The translations under genes were made by a program, and so were the position numbers. The notes beneath the pieces were generated by a model that saw nothing but the letters and a program-made list of their open reading frames with translations, did no database searches and was not told the origin of the DNA. A DNA stretch of 64,000 nucleotides from Blautia coccoides. Lineage in GTDB: Bacteria; Bacillota; Clostridia; Lachnospirales; Lachnospiraceae. Positions 1 through 9,734 of the stretch are shown in pieces (within the stretch, counting starts at the first letter, position 1; the number at the start of each line of letters is the position of its first letter). The stretch lies in assembly GCF_034355335.1 (NCBI RefSeq), contig NZ_CP136422.1, positions 3,072,501-3,136,500 of the forward strand, written 5' to 3'.

Positions 1-2
1 CA

Positions 3-278
3 TGTTTCTGCGCGTCCTGCTTCAGCAATGAGTCAAAAATCTCCTCCGCAGTTAGTACGGCAGTGGTGGTATATTCCATTCTCATACAGATGATATCACA
101 GGTGGGGGATAAGTTCGAGAAAATAAAATATGCCACGCCTATGACCCTGTTTGACATTGAAGGACTCAGCGCAGGAGACGGGAAAGCGTGGATAATGTGC
201 GGAATACTGTATATAGCGGGTATTCTCTTCATGGGGATCGGGATCGTACGGTTCAGCAAACGGGACCTGCCCTTATAA
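3..278 (+). CDS. ABC transporter permease, C-terminal part (5' end outside window)
   Basis: The frame is open from the first complete codon, so this is the 3' end of a gene that begins before the window. About 91 residues are visible. There is a hydrophobic segment around the VVVYSILIQMI stretch, an extracellular-looking YATPMTLFD turn, a final transmembrane helix (GILYIAGILFMGIGIVRF) and a short basic tail. This layout matches the last helices of ABC-2 type permeases, which work with a separate ATPase in the membrane. The assignment rests on that pattern only, because the diagnostic upstream part is missing. The gene ends in a shared bidirectional terminator with the convergent ABC-F gene. 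Confidence 0.6.
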   Translation, partial: CFCASCFSNESKISSAVSTAVVVYSILIQMISQVGDKFEKIKYATPMTLFDIEGLSAGDGKAWIMCGILYIAGILFMGIGIVRFSKRDLPL

Positions 279-279
279 C

Positions 280-322
280 AAAAATGGGAGGAACTGGCAC
301 TATGCCAGCTCTTCCCATTTTT
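280..322. terminator. Bidirectional rho-independent terminator
   Basis: A 20-bp nearly perfect inverted repeat (one mismatch and one wobble) has a 3-base loop, five A on the left and five T on the right. It therefore works on both strands. It overlaps the stop codon of the convergent ABC-F gene and follows the permease stop directly. Confidence 0.85.
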
Positions 323-2207
323 CATAAAGTTCTTCCAGTTTTTCCGCTATTTCCGCTTTTTCATTGGCAAGCCGGACACACTCTGCTACATTGACGGCAA
401 TTTCCGGCTTTTCCATCTCACATTCGATCTCTTTGTCTCTGCTTTCCAGGCGTTCGATGGCTTCCTCTGTCTTTTTCAGTTCATTTTCACGCTTTCTCTG
501 ACGTGCCTGTTCCTCTTTCTGCTGCTTCCAGTCCAATTTGGTGGCGGAGACGGCTTCTTCCGCCTGTTCCTCCGCCTCTTTCGGGGCATAGATGCGGGTC
601 AGTTCTTCCCTTTTTTCCATATAGTAATCATAGTTGCCGATATAGTTTACCATGCTTTGGTTGGTCAGCTCCAGGATCCTGGTGGCAGTCCGGTTAATAA
701 AATACCTGTCATGAGACACATACAGTACAGTTCCCGTGTAATTGCGGAGCGCCTCCTCCAAGATTTCTTTTGACAAAATGTCGAGGTGGTTAGTCGGCTC
801 ATCCAGGATCAAAAAGTTGGCTTCTGAGAGCATGAGCTTTGCCAGGGATACACGTCCCCGCTCACCGCCGCTCAGAGAGGATATCTTCTTAAATACATCA
901 TCTCCGGTAAAGAGAAACGCTGCCAGCAGATTGCGGATCTCTGTGTTGGTGAGCTTTGGAAAGTCATCAGAGATTTCCTCAAATATTGTTTTCTCCATAT
1001 GCAGCACGTGATGTTCCTGGTCATAGTAGCCGATATGGACCTTGCTACCCAGATGAAAAACACCGGCATCAGCGGGAACCAGTTCATTTAAAATTTTAAG
1101 GATAGTGGTTTTTCCGGTTCCGTTGTTTCCGATGATGGCCACCCGCTCACCCCGCTTGATGGAAAAGTTCAGATCAGAGAACAGCGGGAGTGAGGGGAAA
1201 GATTTGGTGAGATGTTCCACGGCAAGCACATCTGTACCGCTCTCCACACGAGGTTTCAGATAAATGCGCATGGAGGCGTTCACCTCTGCGGGCTTTTCCA
1301 AAACATCGATCTTATCCAGCATTTTCTCCCGGCTCTCTGCCCGTCTGATGGACTTTTCCCGGTTGAACTGTTTCAGCTTGGCAATGACTTCTTCCTGATG
1401 TTTGATCTCCTGCTGTTGATTGAGATAGGCCTGATAAGCGTCCCTGCGAAGCTGTGCCTTTTTCTCGCTGTAGGCAGAATAATTCCCTGTAAAGGTGCTG
1501 ACTTTCCCGTTGTCAATGTCAATGACCTTTGTCACGATCCTGTCCAGAAAATACCGGTCATGGGAGACGATCAGCACAGCTCCCGGATAGTTCAGCAGAT
1601 AGGTCTCCAGCCAGGAGATAGAATCCATATCCAGATGGTTAGTAGGCTCGTCCAGAAGAATGATATCCGGCTTTGACAGGAGAAGACGACCTAGGGCAAC
1701 CCGTGTTTTCTGTCCTCCCGACAGAGTGGAGATTTCTTTTTCAAAGTCACTTTCAGGAAAGCCAAGGCCTTTCAGAACCCCCACAAGTTCACTCTTATAT
1801 GCGTAGCCGTTCTCCATTTCAAATTCATGGGTCAGACGGGAATAGGTCTCCATAAGGCGTTCCAGCTCTTCCCCGGAAGCGTGCTTCATCTGTTTTTCAA
1901 TCTCTCTCATGTGAAGCTCCATATCCAGAATATGCTGTTTGACCTGGAGCAGAGAGTCATAGATGGTAAGGGCACTGTCCAGTTCCTGGTGCTGGGCCAG
2001 ATAACCGATGGACTTGCCCCTTGATAAAATGATCTCGCCGCTGTCAGCAGGTATCTCCTGCATGATAATGCGCAGCATGGTGGATTTTCCGGCACCGTTG
2101 ATGCCTACTAGGGCGGCTTTTTCGCGTTCTTCTATATGGAAGGAGGCATCATGGATCAAATTTATGCCCCCGAATGATTTTTCAATGTTTTGACATGCCA
2201 GTATCAT
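300..2207 (-). CDS. ABC-F family ATPase (YdiF-like)
   Basis: This soluble protein has two ABC cassettes and no membrane segments, the layout of ABC-F proteins, which act on ribosomes and not as transporters. Cassette 1 has Walker A GINGAGKST near residue 35, signature LSGGQ and Walker B IILLDEPTNHLD. Cassette 2 has GNNGTGKTT, LSGGE and FLILDEPTNHLD. A charged helical linker sits between them and a coiled-coil C-terminal extension rich in E and K follows residue 550. The 635-residue length fits the YdiF/Uup branch. The gene is divergent from rex, and in Bacillus subtilis ydiF also lies next to rex. Whether it is a translation factor or an antibiotic-resistance ABC-F cannot be told from sequence; the neighbourhood favours the housekeeping role. 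Confidence 0.9.
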   Translation of the reverse strand: MILACQNIEKSFGGINLIHDASFHIEEREKAALVGINGAGKSTMLRIIMQEIPADSGEIILSRGKSIGYLAQHQELDSALTIYDSLLQVKQHILDMELHMREIEKQMKHASGEELERLMETYSRLTHEFEMENGYAYKSELVGVLKGLGFPESDFEKEISTLSGGQKTRVALGRLLLSKPDIILLDEPTNHLDMDSISWLETYLLNYPGAVLIVSHDRYFLDRIVTKVIDIDNGKVSTFTGNYSAYSEKKAQLRRDAYQAYLNQQQEIKHQEEVIAKLKQFNREKSIRRAESREKMLDKIDVLEKPAEVNASMRIYLKPRVESGTDVLAVEHLTKSFPSLPLFSDLNFSIKRGERVAIIGNNGTGKTTILKILNELVPADAGVFHLGSKVHIGYYDQEHHVLHMEKTIFEEISDDFPKLTNTEIRNLLAAFLFTGDDVFKKISSLSGGERGRVSLAKLMLSEANFLILDEPTNHLDILSKEILEEALRNYTGTVLYVSHDRYFINRTATRILELTNQSMVNYIGNYDYYMEKREELTRIYAPKEAEEQAEEAVSATKLDWKQQKEEQARQRKRENELKKTEEAIERLESRDKEIECEMEKPEIAVNVAECVRLANEKAEIAEKLEELYEKWEELA

Positions 2208-2341
2208 TTTTTACGAGTCTCCTTTATCTTTAGGCTGTAACTGGCCGGATATCCGGTCAGTTACTTTAGGTTCACCCTTCCTATTATATCGGAAATTCAG
2301 AATTTGACAACAGATAAAAACAACAATAACTGGAATTGTAT

Positions 2342-2370
2342 TTGACTTTATTTTAACAATTATATATAAT
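2342..2370 (+). promoter_or_regulatory. rex promoter with possible Rex half-site
   Basis: A -35 TTGACT (2342-2347), a 17-base spacer and -10 TATAAT (2365-2370) form a near-consensus SigA promoter. The spacer carries TTAACAA (2353-2359), which is one exact half of the Rex operator TTGTTAA-N4-TTAACAA. Bases 2342-2344 (TTG) also match the start of the other half. Autoregulation is an inference. Confidence 0.65.
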
Positions 2371-2415
2371 ATTCCTATATGAAACAGAAAATTTAGACAT
2401 AAGGAGGGTAAAGTC

Positions 2416-3060
2416 GTGGACGAAAAATGCATATCAAAAGCAGTCATCAGAAGACTTCCCCGATATTACAGATATTTAGGAGAACTTTTGGAGGATGGAG
2501 TGGAGCGTATCTCCTCAAATGAGCTCAGCTCCAAAATGCGCGTGACAGCATCCCAGATTCGCCAGGACCTGAATAATTTCGGAGGGTTTGGGCAGCAGGG
2601 ATACGGATATAATGTACAGTACCTGTACACAGAGATCGGTAAGATCCTGGGGCTTGACCGGACTCACAACATGATCATCATAGGGGCCGGTAATCTGGGA
2701 CAGGCACTTGCAAATTACGTACAGTTTGAAAAGCGCGGGTTTAAAGTGGTAGGCATTTTTGATGTGAATCCGGTTCTGAAAGGCATCTCCATCCGTGGGA
2801 ATGAAATCCTTATGATGGATGAGCTTCCCCAGTATCTGAAGGATAATGATGTTCAGATAGCAGCGCTTACTCTGCCGAAGAACAACGCAGAGGAGACAGC
2901 TAATCTACTGGTAGAAAACGGAATCAAGGCCATCTGGAATTTCGCACATCTGGATCTGGAGGTTCCGGAGGATGTCATTGTGGAAAATGTACACCTCTCT
3001 GAAAGCCTCATGCGATTGTCTTATAATCTGAATTGTTATGTGACGGAACATAAAAAGTAA
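2416..3060 (+). CDS. rex: Redox-sensing transcriptional repressor Rex
   Basis: Rex senses the NADH/NAD+ ratio and represses fermentation and respiration genes when NADH is low. The 214-residue protein has an N-terminal winged helix (about 1-80, with SSKMRVTASQIRQDLNNFG as the recognition region). A Rossmann NAD(H)-binding domain opens with GAGNLGQAL near residue 91 and is followed by the swapped C-terminal helix typical of the family. The start is GTG with AGGAGGG at 2402-2408. It lies divergent from an ABC-F gene, as in Bacilli. Likely targets inside this window are the iron alcohol dehydrogenase (operator at 28649) and possibly nfnAB and rex itself. Confidence 0.97.
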   Translation: MDEKCISKAVIRRLPRYYRYLGELLEDGVERISSNELSSKMRVTASQIRQDLNNFGGFGQQGYGYNVQYLYTEIGKILGLDRTHNMIIIGAGNLGQALANYVQFEKRGFKVVGIFDVNPVLKGISIRGNEILMMDELPQYLKDNDVQIAALTLPKNNAEETANLLVENGIKAIWNFAHLDLEVPEDVIVENVHLSESLMRLSYNLNCYVTEHKK

Positions 3061-3065
3061 GAAAG

Positions 3066-3096
3066 GGCTGCTGCGGAACTTTTGCGGCGGCCTTTT
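3066..3096 (+). terminator. Terminator after rex
   Basis: GGCTGCTGC pairs with GCGGCGGCC (nine pairs, two wobbles) around a nine-base loop. TTTT follows. It lies between the rex stop and the next ribosome-binding site. Confidence 0.6.
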
Positions 3097-3131
3097 GCTC
3101 TGTAATACGCAAAAAGAGAGGAGTGTATGAC

Positions 3132-4634
3132 ATGAAACAAATCGTAACCGGCGGACAGATGAAGCTATTGGACAGTTACACCATTGAAAAAATGGGGATT
3201 CCGTCTCTGGTACTCATGGAGCGGGCTGCCCTGAGTGTCTGTCAGGCGCTTCGGGAGGAAGAATTTCCCCTGGAAAAAGTTTTGGTCCTCTGCGGTACCG
3301 GCAATAACGGCGCGGATGGCGTGGCAGTGGCACGGATGCTTCATGCGGCAGGGGTTTCCGTTGATATCTGTATACTTGGGAAAAAGGATCATTATACAGA
3401 AGAAATGAGAAAACAAGTGGATATTGCAGAAAATTATCACATATCCTTTGTCAAGAATGCCGTACCTGTTGAATATACTACTATAGTAGATGCTGTCTTT
3501 GGCGTAGGCCTGTCCAGAGAAGTGGGCGGGGTTTACAGAGACACCATCGAAGCTCTGAACCGGTCAGATGCCAAGGTCATGGCAGTGGATATTCCCTCCG
3601 GAATCAGTGCAGACACGGGAAAAGTGCTGGGCTGCGCAGTGAAAGCTGATGTGACCGTAACCTTTGCCTATGAGAAAGCAGGCCTTTTATTTTATCCGGG
3701 TGCTTCTTACGCGAGAAAGATAAAAACAGCCGATATCGGGATCTATATGCCGCCTCAGAATGATTTTGAACTGTCCATCCAAAGTTGTGAGGATAAGGAT
3801 TTGTTCCGGATCCCCGTCAGAAAGCCGGATGGGAATAAGGGAACCTTCGGAAAGATATTCCTGGCTGCCGGAAGCCGTGATATCAGCGGTGCGGCATACC
3901 TCTCTGCCTGTGCAGCACTCAGGACAGGCGCGGGTATGATCAAGGTACATACCAGGCAGGAAAACAGACAGGCACTGACCACAATGCTGCCGGAGGCCAT
4001 GTACAGTTTCTATGATGATGAGGAGATAGAAAAAGAACAGATCCTGGAAGGACTTGCCTGGGCTGATGTCATCGGAGTGGGGCCTGGAATGGGCACGGGA
4101 CAGCAGGCGGAAGATATCCTGTACACCATTTTGGCAGAGGGCAGAAAACCTTTGCTCATCGATGCTGACGGTCTGAATCTTTTAGCGGGCAGAATGGAGG
4201 TGCTGGCCCAGTATCCGGCACCGGTCATTGTGACACCGCATCTTGGGGAGTTTAGCAGGATTTCAGGAGTGTCAGTGGAGGAGTGGAAGGAAGCCCCTCT
4301 TTATCTTACAAAGCGCTTTGCCCATAAATACCATCTGACCGTTGTGTGTAAAGATTCGCGAACGGTCATTTCCGACGGCAGTGAAGAGATCTTTATAAAC
4401 ACCTCCGGCAACAGCGGTATGGCAACAGCAGGAAGCGGGGATGTACTCTCGGGAATCCTTATGGGACTTCTCGCCCAAGGACTTTCCGCCATAGATGCGG
4501 CGTCTTTGGGGGTCTATTTTCACGGCGCTGCGGGAGATATGGCTGCTGCCCAAAAGGGAGAATACAGCATGATAGCCGGTGATATCATTACACAGACAGC
4601 GGAAATCTTGAAGAAAAGAGGAGCAGTTTTATGA
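3132..4634 (+). CDS. nnr: Bifunctional NAD(P)H-hydrate epimerase / ADP-dependent dehydratase
   Basis: This metabolite-repair enzyme restores hydrated NADH and NADPH. The N-terminal YjeF epimerase domain (about 1-210) has the CGTGNNGADG phosphate-binding loop. The C-terminal ribokinase-like dehydratase domain (about 225-490) has NTSGNSGMATAGSGDVLSG, the nucleotide/catalytic motif, and a GPGMG turn. ATG 3132 was chosen because GAGAGGAG (3116-3123) lies eight bases upstream; a GTG at 3123 would sit inside the ribosome-binding site. The stop overlaps the alr start by ATGA, so the two are translationally coupled. This gene order upstream of alr is common in Firmicutes. Confidence 0.93.
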   Translation: MKQIVTGGQMKLLDSYTIEKMGIPSLVLMERAALSVCQALREEEFPLEKVLVLCGTGNNGADGVAVARMLHAAGVSVDICILGKKDHYTEEMRKQVDIAENYHISFVKNAVPVEYTTIVDAVFGVGLSREVGGVYRDTIEALNRSDAKVMAVDIPSGISADTGKVLGCAVKADVTVTFAYEKAGLLFYPGASYARKIKTADIGIYMPPQNDFELSIQSCEDKDLFRIPVRKPDGNKGTFGKIFLAAGSRDISGAAYLSACAALRTGAGMIKVHTRQENRQALTTMLPEAMYSFYDDEEIEKEQILEGLAWADVIGVGPGMGTGQQAEDILYTILAEGRKPLLIDADGLNLLAGRMEVLAQYPAPVIVTPHLGEFSRISGVSVEEWKEAPLYLTKRFAHKYHLTVVCKDSRTVISDGSEEIFINTSGNSGMATAGSGDVLSGILMGLLAQGLSAIDAASLGVYFHGAAGDMAAAQKGEYSMIAGDIITQTAEILKKRGAVL

Positions 4635-5836
4635 ATACACCAAGCAGGATCTACGTCTCCGTAGATTTGGATGCGGTTTCCTATAATCTGGAAAGTATGA
4701 AGAGAAATATCCATAAAGATACCAAGATCATAGCAGTGCTGAAAGCGGACGGTTATGGACACGGAGCGCTTCCCATTGCGGAGCATATAGAGCCGCTTCC
4801 CTATATTTGGGGATTTGCTGTAGCCTGTGTGGAAGAGGGCGCTGCGCTCAGAAAAGGGGGTATCAAAAAACCGATTCTGATTCTGGGATATACCTTTAAG
4901 GAAGACTATGAGACGATCATCGAAAATGATTTCCGGCCTACTGTTTTTACAGGGAAGATGGCTGAGGAGTTATCAGATACAGCAAGACGGCTGAACAAGA
5001 CAGTAAAGGTACATATCAAGCTGGATACAGGTATGACGCGTATCGGCTTCCGCAATCTGCAGCACGATGTGCCGGAGATCCTGAGGATCTCCAAAATGCC
5101 GGGCCTTGAAGTGGAGGGCCTGTTCACGCATTTTGCCAGAGCGGATGAAAGCGACAGGGAACCGGCGTATGTACAGCTCGAAAGATATCTGGAATTTGTC
5201 CGCGCCCTGGAGGAGAAGGGGCTTCATGTGCCCATAAAGCACTGTTCCAACAGTGCGGGTATCATCCGTATTCCCGAGGCGAATATGGATGCGGTGAGGG
5301 CAGGTATCATTTTGTATGGCCTGTACCCATCTGATCAGGTGGAAAAGGAGCCGGTGCCTTTAAAACCGGTTATGGCTCTCAAAAGCAGAGTTGTATACAT
5401 AAAGACAGTGGAACCCGGTGTGGAGATAAGCTACGGCGGCACATTTGTCACAAAGCGGCCTACCAGGGTTGCCACCATACCTGTGGGCTATGCGGACGGA
5501 TATGCCAGAGCGCTGTCAGGGAAAGGCAGTGTGCTGATCCGCGGCAAACGTGCGCCTATCATAGGACGGGTCTGTATGGATCAGTTCATGGTGGATGTGA
5601 CGGATATTCCGGAAGCAGAAGAGCTGGACGAAGTGACGCTGATCGGAAGAGACGGGGAGGACTGCATCACCTTGGAGGAGCTGGGGGATATCTCCGGCCG
5701 CTTCAACTATGAGTTTGCCTGCTGTATAAATAAACGTGTGCCGCGCCTTTATATTTCTGGTCAGGAGCCGGTCAGGTGGACGTGCCTTAACGAAGATCCG
5801 ACGGTTATTTCCGGGGATTGGGCTTCAGAAAAGTAA
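4631..5836 (+). CDS. alr: Alanine racemase
   Basis: A PLP enzyme that interconverts L- and D-alanine for peptidoglycan. The N-terminal barrel carries the PLP lysine in VLKADGYGHGA (K38). The C-terminal beta domain holds the second catalytic base, tyrosine, in EISYGGTF near residue 268. RVCMDQFMVDVTD is the conserved substrate-site segment. The 401-residue length is a little above the usual 370-390, because of an extra C-terminal tail after the RLYISG end of the fold. It overlaps nnr by four bases and precedes mazF, the usual alr-toxin arrangement of Firmicutes. Confidence 0.97.
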   Translation: MNTPSRIYVSVDLDAVSYNLESMKRNIHKDTKIIAVLKADGYGHGALPIAEHIEPLPYIWGFAVACVEEGAALRKGGIKKPILILGYTFKEDYETIIENDFRPTVFTGKMAEELSDTARRLNKTVKVHIKLDTGMTRIGFRNLQHDVPEILRISKMPGLEVEGLFTHFARADESDREPAYVQLERYLEFVRALEEKGLHVPIKHCSNSAGIIRIPEANMDAVRAGIILYGLYPSDQVEKEPVPLKPVMALKSRVVYIKTVEPGVEISYGGTFVTKRPTRVATIPVGYADGYARALSGKGSVLIRGKRAPIIGRVCMDQFMVDVTDIPEAEELDEVTLIGRDGEDCITLEELGDISGRFNYEFACCINKRVPRLYISGQEPVRWTCLNEDPTVISGDWASEK

Positions 5837-5851
5837 AAAACAAGAAAAACC

Positions 5852-5938
5852 ATGGAATACACACGAGAGAATTGGGAAGAATTATATCTGAACAGAAAAA
5901 AATCGGAGTGTGAAATGTGTGGTTATCAAACGAGGTGA
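5852..5938 (+). CDS. Possible 28-residue leader peptide overlapping mazF start
   Basis: ATG 5852 opens a short frame (METYR-like start MEYTRENW, ending CGYQTR) that runs through the mazF ribosome-binding site and stops 20 bases inside mazF. It sits where the EndoAI/MazE antitoxin gene lies in Bacillus but is far too short to be one and has no ribbon-helix-helix pattern. No convincing ribosome-binding site precedes it. It may be a decayed antitoxin end, a coupling peptide or chance. Confidence 0.25.
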   Translation: MEYTRENWEELYLNRKKSECEMCGYQTR

Positions 5939-6269
5939 TATTTTTTACGCGGATTTAAGGCCGGTAGTCGGCAGCGAACAGGGCGGGATTCGTCCGGTAC
6001 TGATCATTCAAAATGACATCGGCAATAAACACAGCCCCACAGTTATCTGTGCGGCCATAACATCGAAGATGAATAAGGCGAAGCTGCCCACCCATATAGA
6101 GATTGACGCGTCCTCTTACGCCATTGTAAAGGACTCTGTCATTTTGCTGGAGCAGCTTCGCACGATTGATAAACGAAGATTAAAAGACAAGGTATGCCAT
6201 CTGGATGCGGAAATACTGAAGAAAGTCAATCATGCCCTGTGCGTGAGCCTGGAACTTCCCACTACATAG
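5919..6269 (+). CDS. mazF: MazF/EndoA-type mRNA endoribonuclease toxin
   Basis: The protein matches the PemK/MazF fold from its first strand: [25 protein letters not shown], then a conserved [16 protein letters not shown] strand and the [13 protein letters not shown] motif. EndoA-type enzymes cut mRNA at short U-rich sites. GTG 5919 is taken as start because CGGAG (5904-5908) lies ten bases upstream and the resulting N-terminus [13 protein letters not shown] is the family norm; GTG 5910 is too close. It follows alr, as ndoA does in Bacillus, but the ndoAI antitoxin gene is absent between them. Its 3' end overlaps the convergent URO-D gene by eight bases. Confidence 0.93.
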   Translation: MVIKRGDIFYADLRPVVGSEQGGIRPVLIIQNDIGNKHSPTVICAAITSKMNKAKLPTHIEIDASSYAIVKDSVILLEQLRTIDKRRLKDKVCHLDAEILKKVNHALCVSLELPTT

Positions 6270-7233
6270 TGAAAATTTCCTTTTCGCAGGCTTTCGCCTC
6301 CTGCATGGCGATGGGGAACCACCAGGTCTTTACCGGGACGAAGGCAGTTGTATAGATACCGTTTTTCGCACAGGATAAAACTTCTTCCCGGATACGGCTT
6401 CTTACTTCCTCTTCTGTCAGGGTTTCTGCCGCTGCTGCGGCTTCCAAATCCTGATATTTTGGTGTGATGTTATAGGACAGGCTTCTGCCTGTCTTTTTCA
6501 TTGCCCCCACAATGTCATTGATCCCCTGTCCCTGGAAGGAATCTATGCCGATTTCCGGGAACTCCGCAATGATCTGATCCATCTTGCCGCAGGAATGCAT
6601 ATCAAAAAACATACCGAGGCTGTGACAGTGGGCAGTGATTTTTTTGATCTGCGGTTTTATGAGGCTGCGCCAGATGTCAGGAGAAAAGAACATATTTTTC
6701 TGGGTGCCCCAGTCATCATGGAAGCATACGGCCTCTGTGTGGTAATATTTTTTCAGGATTTCCAGTTCTTTGCACTTTAAATCCGTCAGCCGGTCGAAAA
6801 AGGCACCAACCTCCTCCGGGTCTGTCAGCATGGCACAGAGTGCATTTTCAAACCCCATGAGTGTGTGCAGACGCTCAAACGGGCCTTCCAGCAGCATGGT
6901 GTAATTAAATTTATCCGGGTCATACTGGTCCACCTTGTCTGCCTTTGCGCTTTCTTCCCAATCTACAGCATCCAGATCAGGAAATACCACCTTTTCCCGC
7001 CAGTCACAGATGTCATCCAGAATCGGGGGTACACTGGTGTCGGGAACTGCCGCGTTACCCACCGGATCAAACACCCATGTACATCCAAAGAAATCCTTGC
7101 CTGACTGGTTGCGGGGTGCACGCTCATCCATTCCCGTTATAAACACCGCCAGATTGGCGTCTGTGAAAAAACTGGGAAACCATTCCCCCCGTTCGTGTTG
7201 GAAAAATTTTCTGAAATTTTCTTTTGGTGTCAT
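6262..7233 (-). CDS. Uroporphyrinogen decarboxylase (URO-D) family protein
   Basis: A 323-residue TIM-barrel protein of the URO-D superfamily. In anaerobes this family also includes MtaA/CmuA-type corrinoid methyltransferases. Supporting segments are [42 protein letters not shown], the [14 protein letters not shown] segment with a conserved His-x-Cys (a candidate metal site as in methylcobamide:CoM methyltransferases) and the late FQGQGIND region. The start ATG 7233 is preceded by GGGAGG. Heme synthesis genes are not nearby, so methyl transfer or an unknown decarboxylation is more likely than heme synthesis. This is an inference. Confidence 0.75.
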   Translation of the reverse strand: MTPKENFRKFFQHERGEWFPSFFTDANLAVFITGMDERAPRNQSGKDFFGCTWVFDPVGNAAVPDTSVPPILDDICDWREKVVFPDLDAVDWEESAKADKVDQYDPDKFNYTMLLEGPFERLHTLMGFENALCAMLTDPEEVGAFFDRLTDLKCKELEILKKYYHTEAVCFHDDWGTQKNMFFSPDIWRSLIKPQIKKITAHCHSLGMFFDMHSCGKMDQIIAEFPEIGIDSFQGQGINDIVGAMKKTGRSLSYNITPKYQDLEAAAAAETLTEEEVRSRIREEVLSCAKNGIYTTAFVPVKTWWFPIAMQEAKACEKEIFTM

Positions 7234-7387
7234 ATAAAAACCTCCCATCCAATAGTAGTTACTTTCATTATACACCAGAATTTTATAAAAACAATGATTT
7301 ATTCAAAATTTGATTTTGGAATTTCCGGGCTGTCACACACAGGCTGCTGCCCATATGCCCCTAGCCTGCCGGGTACCTCTTTTTTTC

Positions 7388-7416
7388 TTGACTGCTGAGC
7401 ACGAAAATGGTATCTT
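7388..7416 (+). promoter_or_regulatory. Putative SigA promoter of the CNNM gene
   Basis: TTGACT (7388-7393), a 17-base spacer and TATCTT (7411-7416) lie about 65 bases before the ATG at 7480. No other promoter was seen between the divergent URO-D gene and this one. Confidence 0.45.
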
Positions 7417-7479
7417 ATTATAGGACAGCCCTGCAAACAGGGCAAATATGAGGGAAGAAAGAAGGAATTTTTTAATCAT

Positions 7480-8859
7480 ATGGATGACGGGAGTAGTCCT
7501 TTATGGGCGGTAATGGTTTTTCTATTATTCATCATCATTAACGGGATTTTATATGGATTTGGCTCTGCCATACAGAAAGTAAGCGAAAGTGAAGTGGAGA
7601 AGCGGCAGCAGGAAGGCGACAAAAGGTCCCGCTGGCTTCTGAAAGTGGTAAATGATCCGATCATGGTGGTCAATACCATCCTCACAGTAGGTACACTTCT
7701 CAGTATCCTGGCCGGATATGTGGGAATCCGTGAAATCGTGCCTCACATGTATGGAGCATTGAATAAGGTTTCCTCATTCTCTTACATACCGGACGCTTTG
7801 CTGCACGGAATCTGTGTTGTGATCGTGGTGCTGCTGGTGCTGATACTGTTGGTTGCTGTGGGCGTGATTTCCGCCAAAAAACTGTTTACCTGTAATCCCC
7901 ATCAATGGGTTTATCGTACAGCAGGACTGGTACGGCTGATCGTGAAGCTGTTTTATCCTATTACGTTTTTGATCATGAAGCTGTCCAACGGACTGGTTCG
8001 CCTGCTGGGTGTGGATCCCCATCACAACGAAGAGGATGTGACGGAGGAAGAGATAATTTCTATGGTGGATGATGCCCATGAGCAGGGCGTGATCGAGGAA
8101 AATGAGGCAGAAATGATCCAGAATATCATGGAGTTTTCTGACAAGGAAGCCCAGGATATCATGACTCACCGGAAAAACGTCAGCGCCATTGAGGTGAACA
8201 CGCCTCTGGCGGAAGCTCTTTCCTATATGTTGAACGGAAGTAATTCCAGATACCCGGTATACAGGGAAGATATGGATGACATTATCGGCATTCTGCATCT
8301 GAAGGATGCCATGAAACAGATGACCTTTGAGAACAACGGGGATGTCCCTGTGGGCCAGATCCCAGATCTGATCCGTGAGGCCTCCTATATACCGGAGACC
8401 AGAAGCATCAATGATTTGTTCAAGCGGATGCAGGCCAAGAAGATCCACATGGCTGTGGTGGTGGATGAATATGGACAGACTTCAGGCATTGTGACCATGG
8501 AGGATATACTGGAAGAGATCGTAGGCAATATTCTGGACGAATATGATGAAGATGACCATTTTATTGTGGAACAGCTTGATGACTCTTATCTGATGAAAGG
8601 GCTCACCCCTCTGGAAGAGGTGGGGGAAGTGCTGGATATTGATTTTGAGGATGAAGACTATGAGACTTTAAATGGATATCTGACCTCTTTGCTGGGACAT
8701 ATTCCCAATATTCAGGAAGATAAAGAAGTCAGAGCAAATGGATATTTATTTACCATCCTTGGGGTGGGAAATAATACAATACAAAAAGTAAGGGTGGAAA
8801 AACTCCCCCAGGAAGAAGGAGAAGAGAGATGTCAGGACATTCAAAATTCGCAAACATAA
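7480..8859 (+). CDS. Hemolysin/CNNM family membrane protein (DUF21, CBS pair, CorC domain)
   Basis: Residues 1-180 form the DUF21/CNNM membrane domain, with helices around 5-25, 70-90, 105-130 and a re-entrant [13 protein letters not shown] segment. A linker with [19 protein letters not shown] leads to two CBS domains (about 200-325; [10 protein letters not shown] and [23 protein letters not shown]). A CorC_HlyC domain follows (about 345-430). Family members are linked to Mg2+/Co2+ export or regulation; hemolysin is a historical name. Its last 31 bases overlap yebC, so the two are probably co-transcribed. Confidence 0.92.
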   Translation: MDDGSSPLWAVMVFLLFIIINGILYGFGSAIQKVSESEVEKRQQEGDKRSRWLLKVVNDPIMVVNTILTVGTLLSILAGYVGIREIVPHMYGALNKVSSFSYIPDALLHGICVVIVVLLVLILLVAVGVISAKKLFTCNPHQWVYRTAGLVRLIVKLFYPITFLIMKLSNGLVRLLGVDPHHNEEDVTEEEIISMVDDAHEQGVIEENEAEMIQNIMEFSDKEAQDIMTHRKNVSAIEVNTPLAEALSYMLNGSNSRYPVYREDMDDIIGILHLKDAMKQMTFENNGDVPVGQIPDLIREASYIPETRSINDLFKRMQAKKIHMAVVVDEYGQTSGIVTMEDILEEIVGNILDEYDEDDHFIVEQLDDSYLMKGLTPLEEVGEVLDIDFEDEDYETLNGYLTSLLGHIPNIQEDKEVRANGYLFTILGVGNNTIQKVRVEKLPQEEGEERCQDIQNSQT

Positions 8860-9557
8860 AGCATAAAAAAGAAAAAAATGATGCTAAAAAAGGTAAGATA
8901 TTTACTGTGATCGGCAGGGAAATCGTGGTAGCCGTTAAAGAGGGCGGCCCGGATCCTGCCAACAACAGCAAACTGCGTGATGTGATCGCCAAGGCAAAAG
9001 CCAACAACATGCCAAATGATACCATTGACCGCGGTATCAAGAAAGCGGCAGGGGATGCCAATGCAGACAATTACGAATATATCACCTATGAAGGTTACGG
9101 TCCAAGCGGTGTGGCTGTTATTGTGGAGACATTGACGGACAACAAGAACCGTACAGCCAGCAATGTGAGAAGCGCATTTACAAAAGGAAGCGGTAATATC
9201 GGAACACCGGGATGTGTATCCTTTATGTTCGATAAGAAAGGACAGATCATCATCGACAAGGAAGAGTGCGAGATGGAAGCAGACGACCTGATGATGATCG
9301 CCCTGGATGCAGGGGCAGAAGATTTCTCTGAGGAGGAGGACAGCTTCGAGGTTCTCACGGCTCCTGACGATTTCAGCGCTGTCCGTGAAGCCCTGGAAAA
9401 GGAGGGTATCCCTATGGCAGAGGCGGATGTGGCCATGATTCCTCAGACATATGTAGAGCTTTCCGATGAGCAGGATGTGAAGAACCTGCAGAGAACACTG
9501 GATCTGCTCGAGGATGACGATGACGTGCAGTATGTATGGCATAACTGGGACGAGTAA
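8829..9557 (+). CDS. yebC: YebC/PmpR family protein
   Basis: The 242-residue protein has the full family pattern: [16 protein letters not shown] start, [38 protein letters not shown] and a C-terminal acidic domain ending [11 protein letters not shown]. Members were described as DNA-binding regulators. The TACO1/YebC family also promotes translation of difficult (proline-rich) sequences on the ribosome. It begins inside the end of the CNNM gene. Confidence 0.96.
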   Translation: MSGHSKFANIKHKKEKNDAKKGKIFTVIGREIVVAVKEGGPDPANNSKLRDVIAKAKANNMPNDTIDRGIKKAAGDANADNYEYITYEGYGPSGVAVIVETLTDNKNRTASNVRSAFTKGSGNIGTPGCVSFMFDKKGQIIIDKEECEMEADDLMMIALDAGAEDFSEEEDSFEVLTAPDDFSAVREALEKEGIPMAEADVAMIPQTYVELSDEQDVKNLQRTLDLLEDDDDVQYVWHNWDE

Positions 9558-9734
9558 GATACGTTCCGAACAATAAAAACAGGTATCTCTTTGCATGCAG
9601 AGCCGTGCAGGGAGGTATCTTTTTTTATATCCATTGGACGTGATTCCGGATAAATGGTATTATAAAAGCAGGTATCCGAGTTATTGAAAAGAAGTATTTT
9701 ATTTTCCGCGGGAGGATAAGAATGGGGGGATGAA

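Noticed and set aside
8841..9596. 251-codon minus-strand frame opposite yebC
   Set aside because: Antisense to a conserved gene with clear motifs; no ribosome-binding site.
9558..9734. Terminator after yebC
   Set aside because: GGTATCT occurs twice near a T run, but as a direct and not an inverted repeat, and no stable stem could be drawn.
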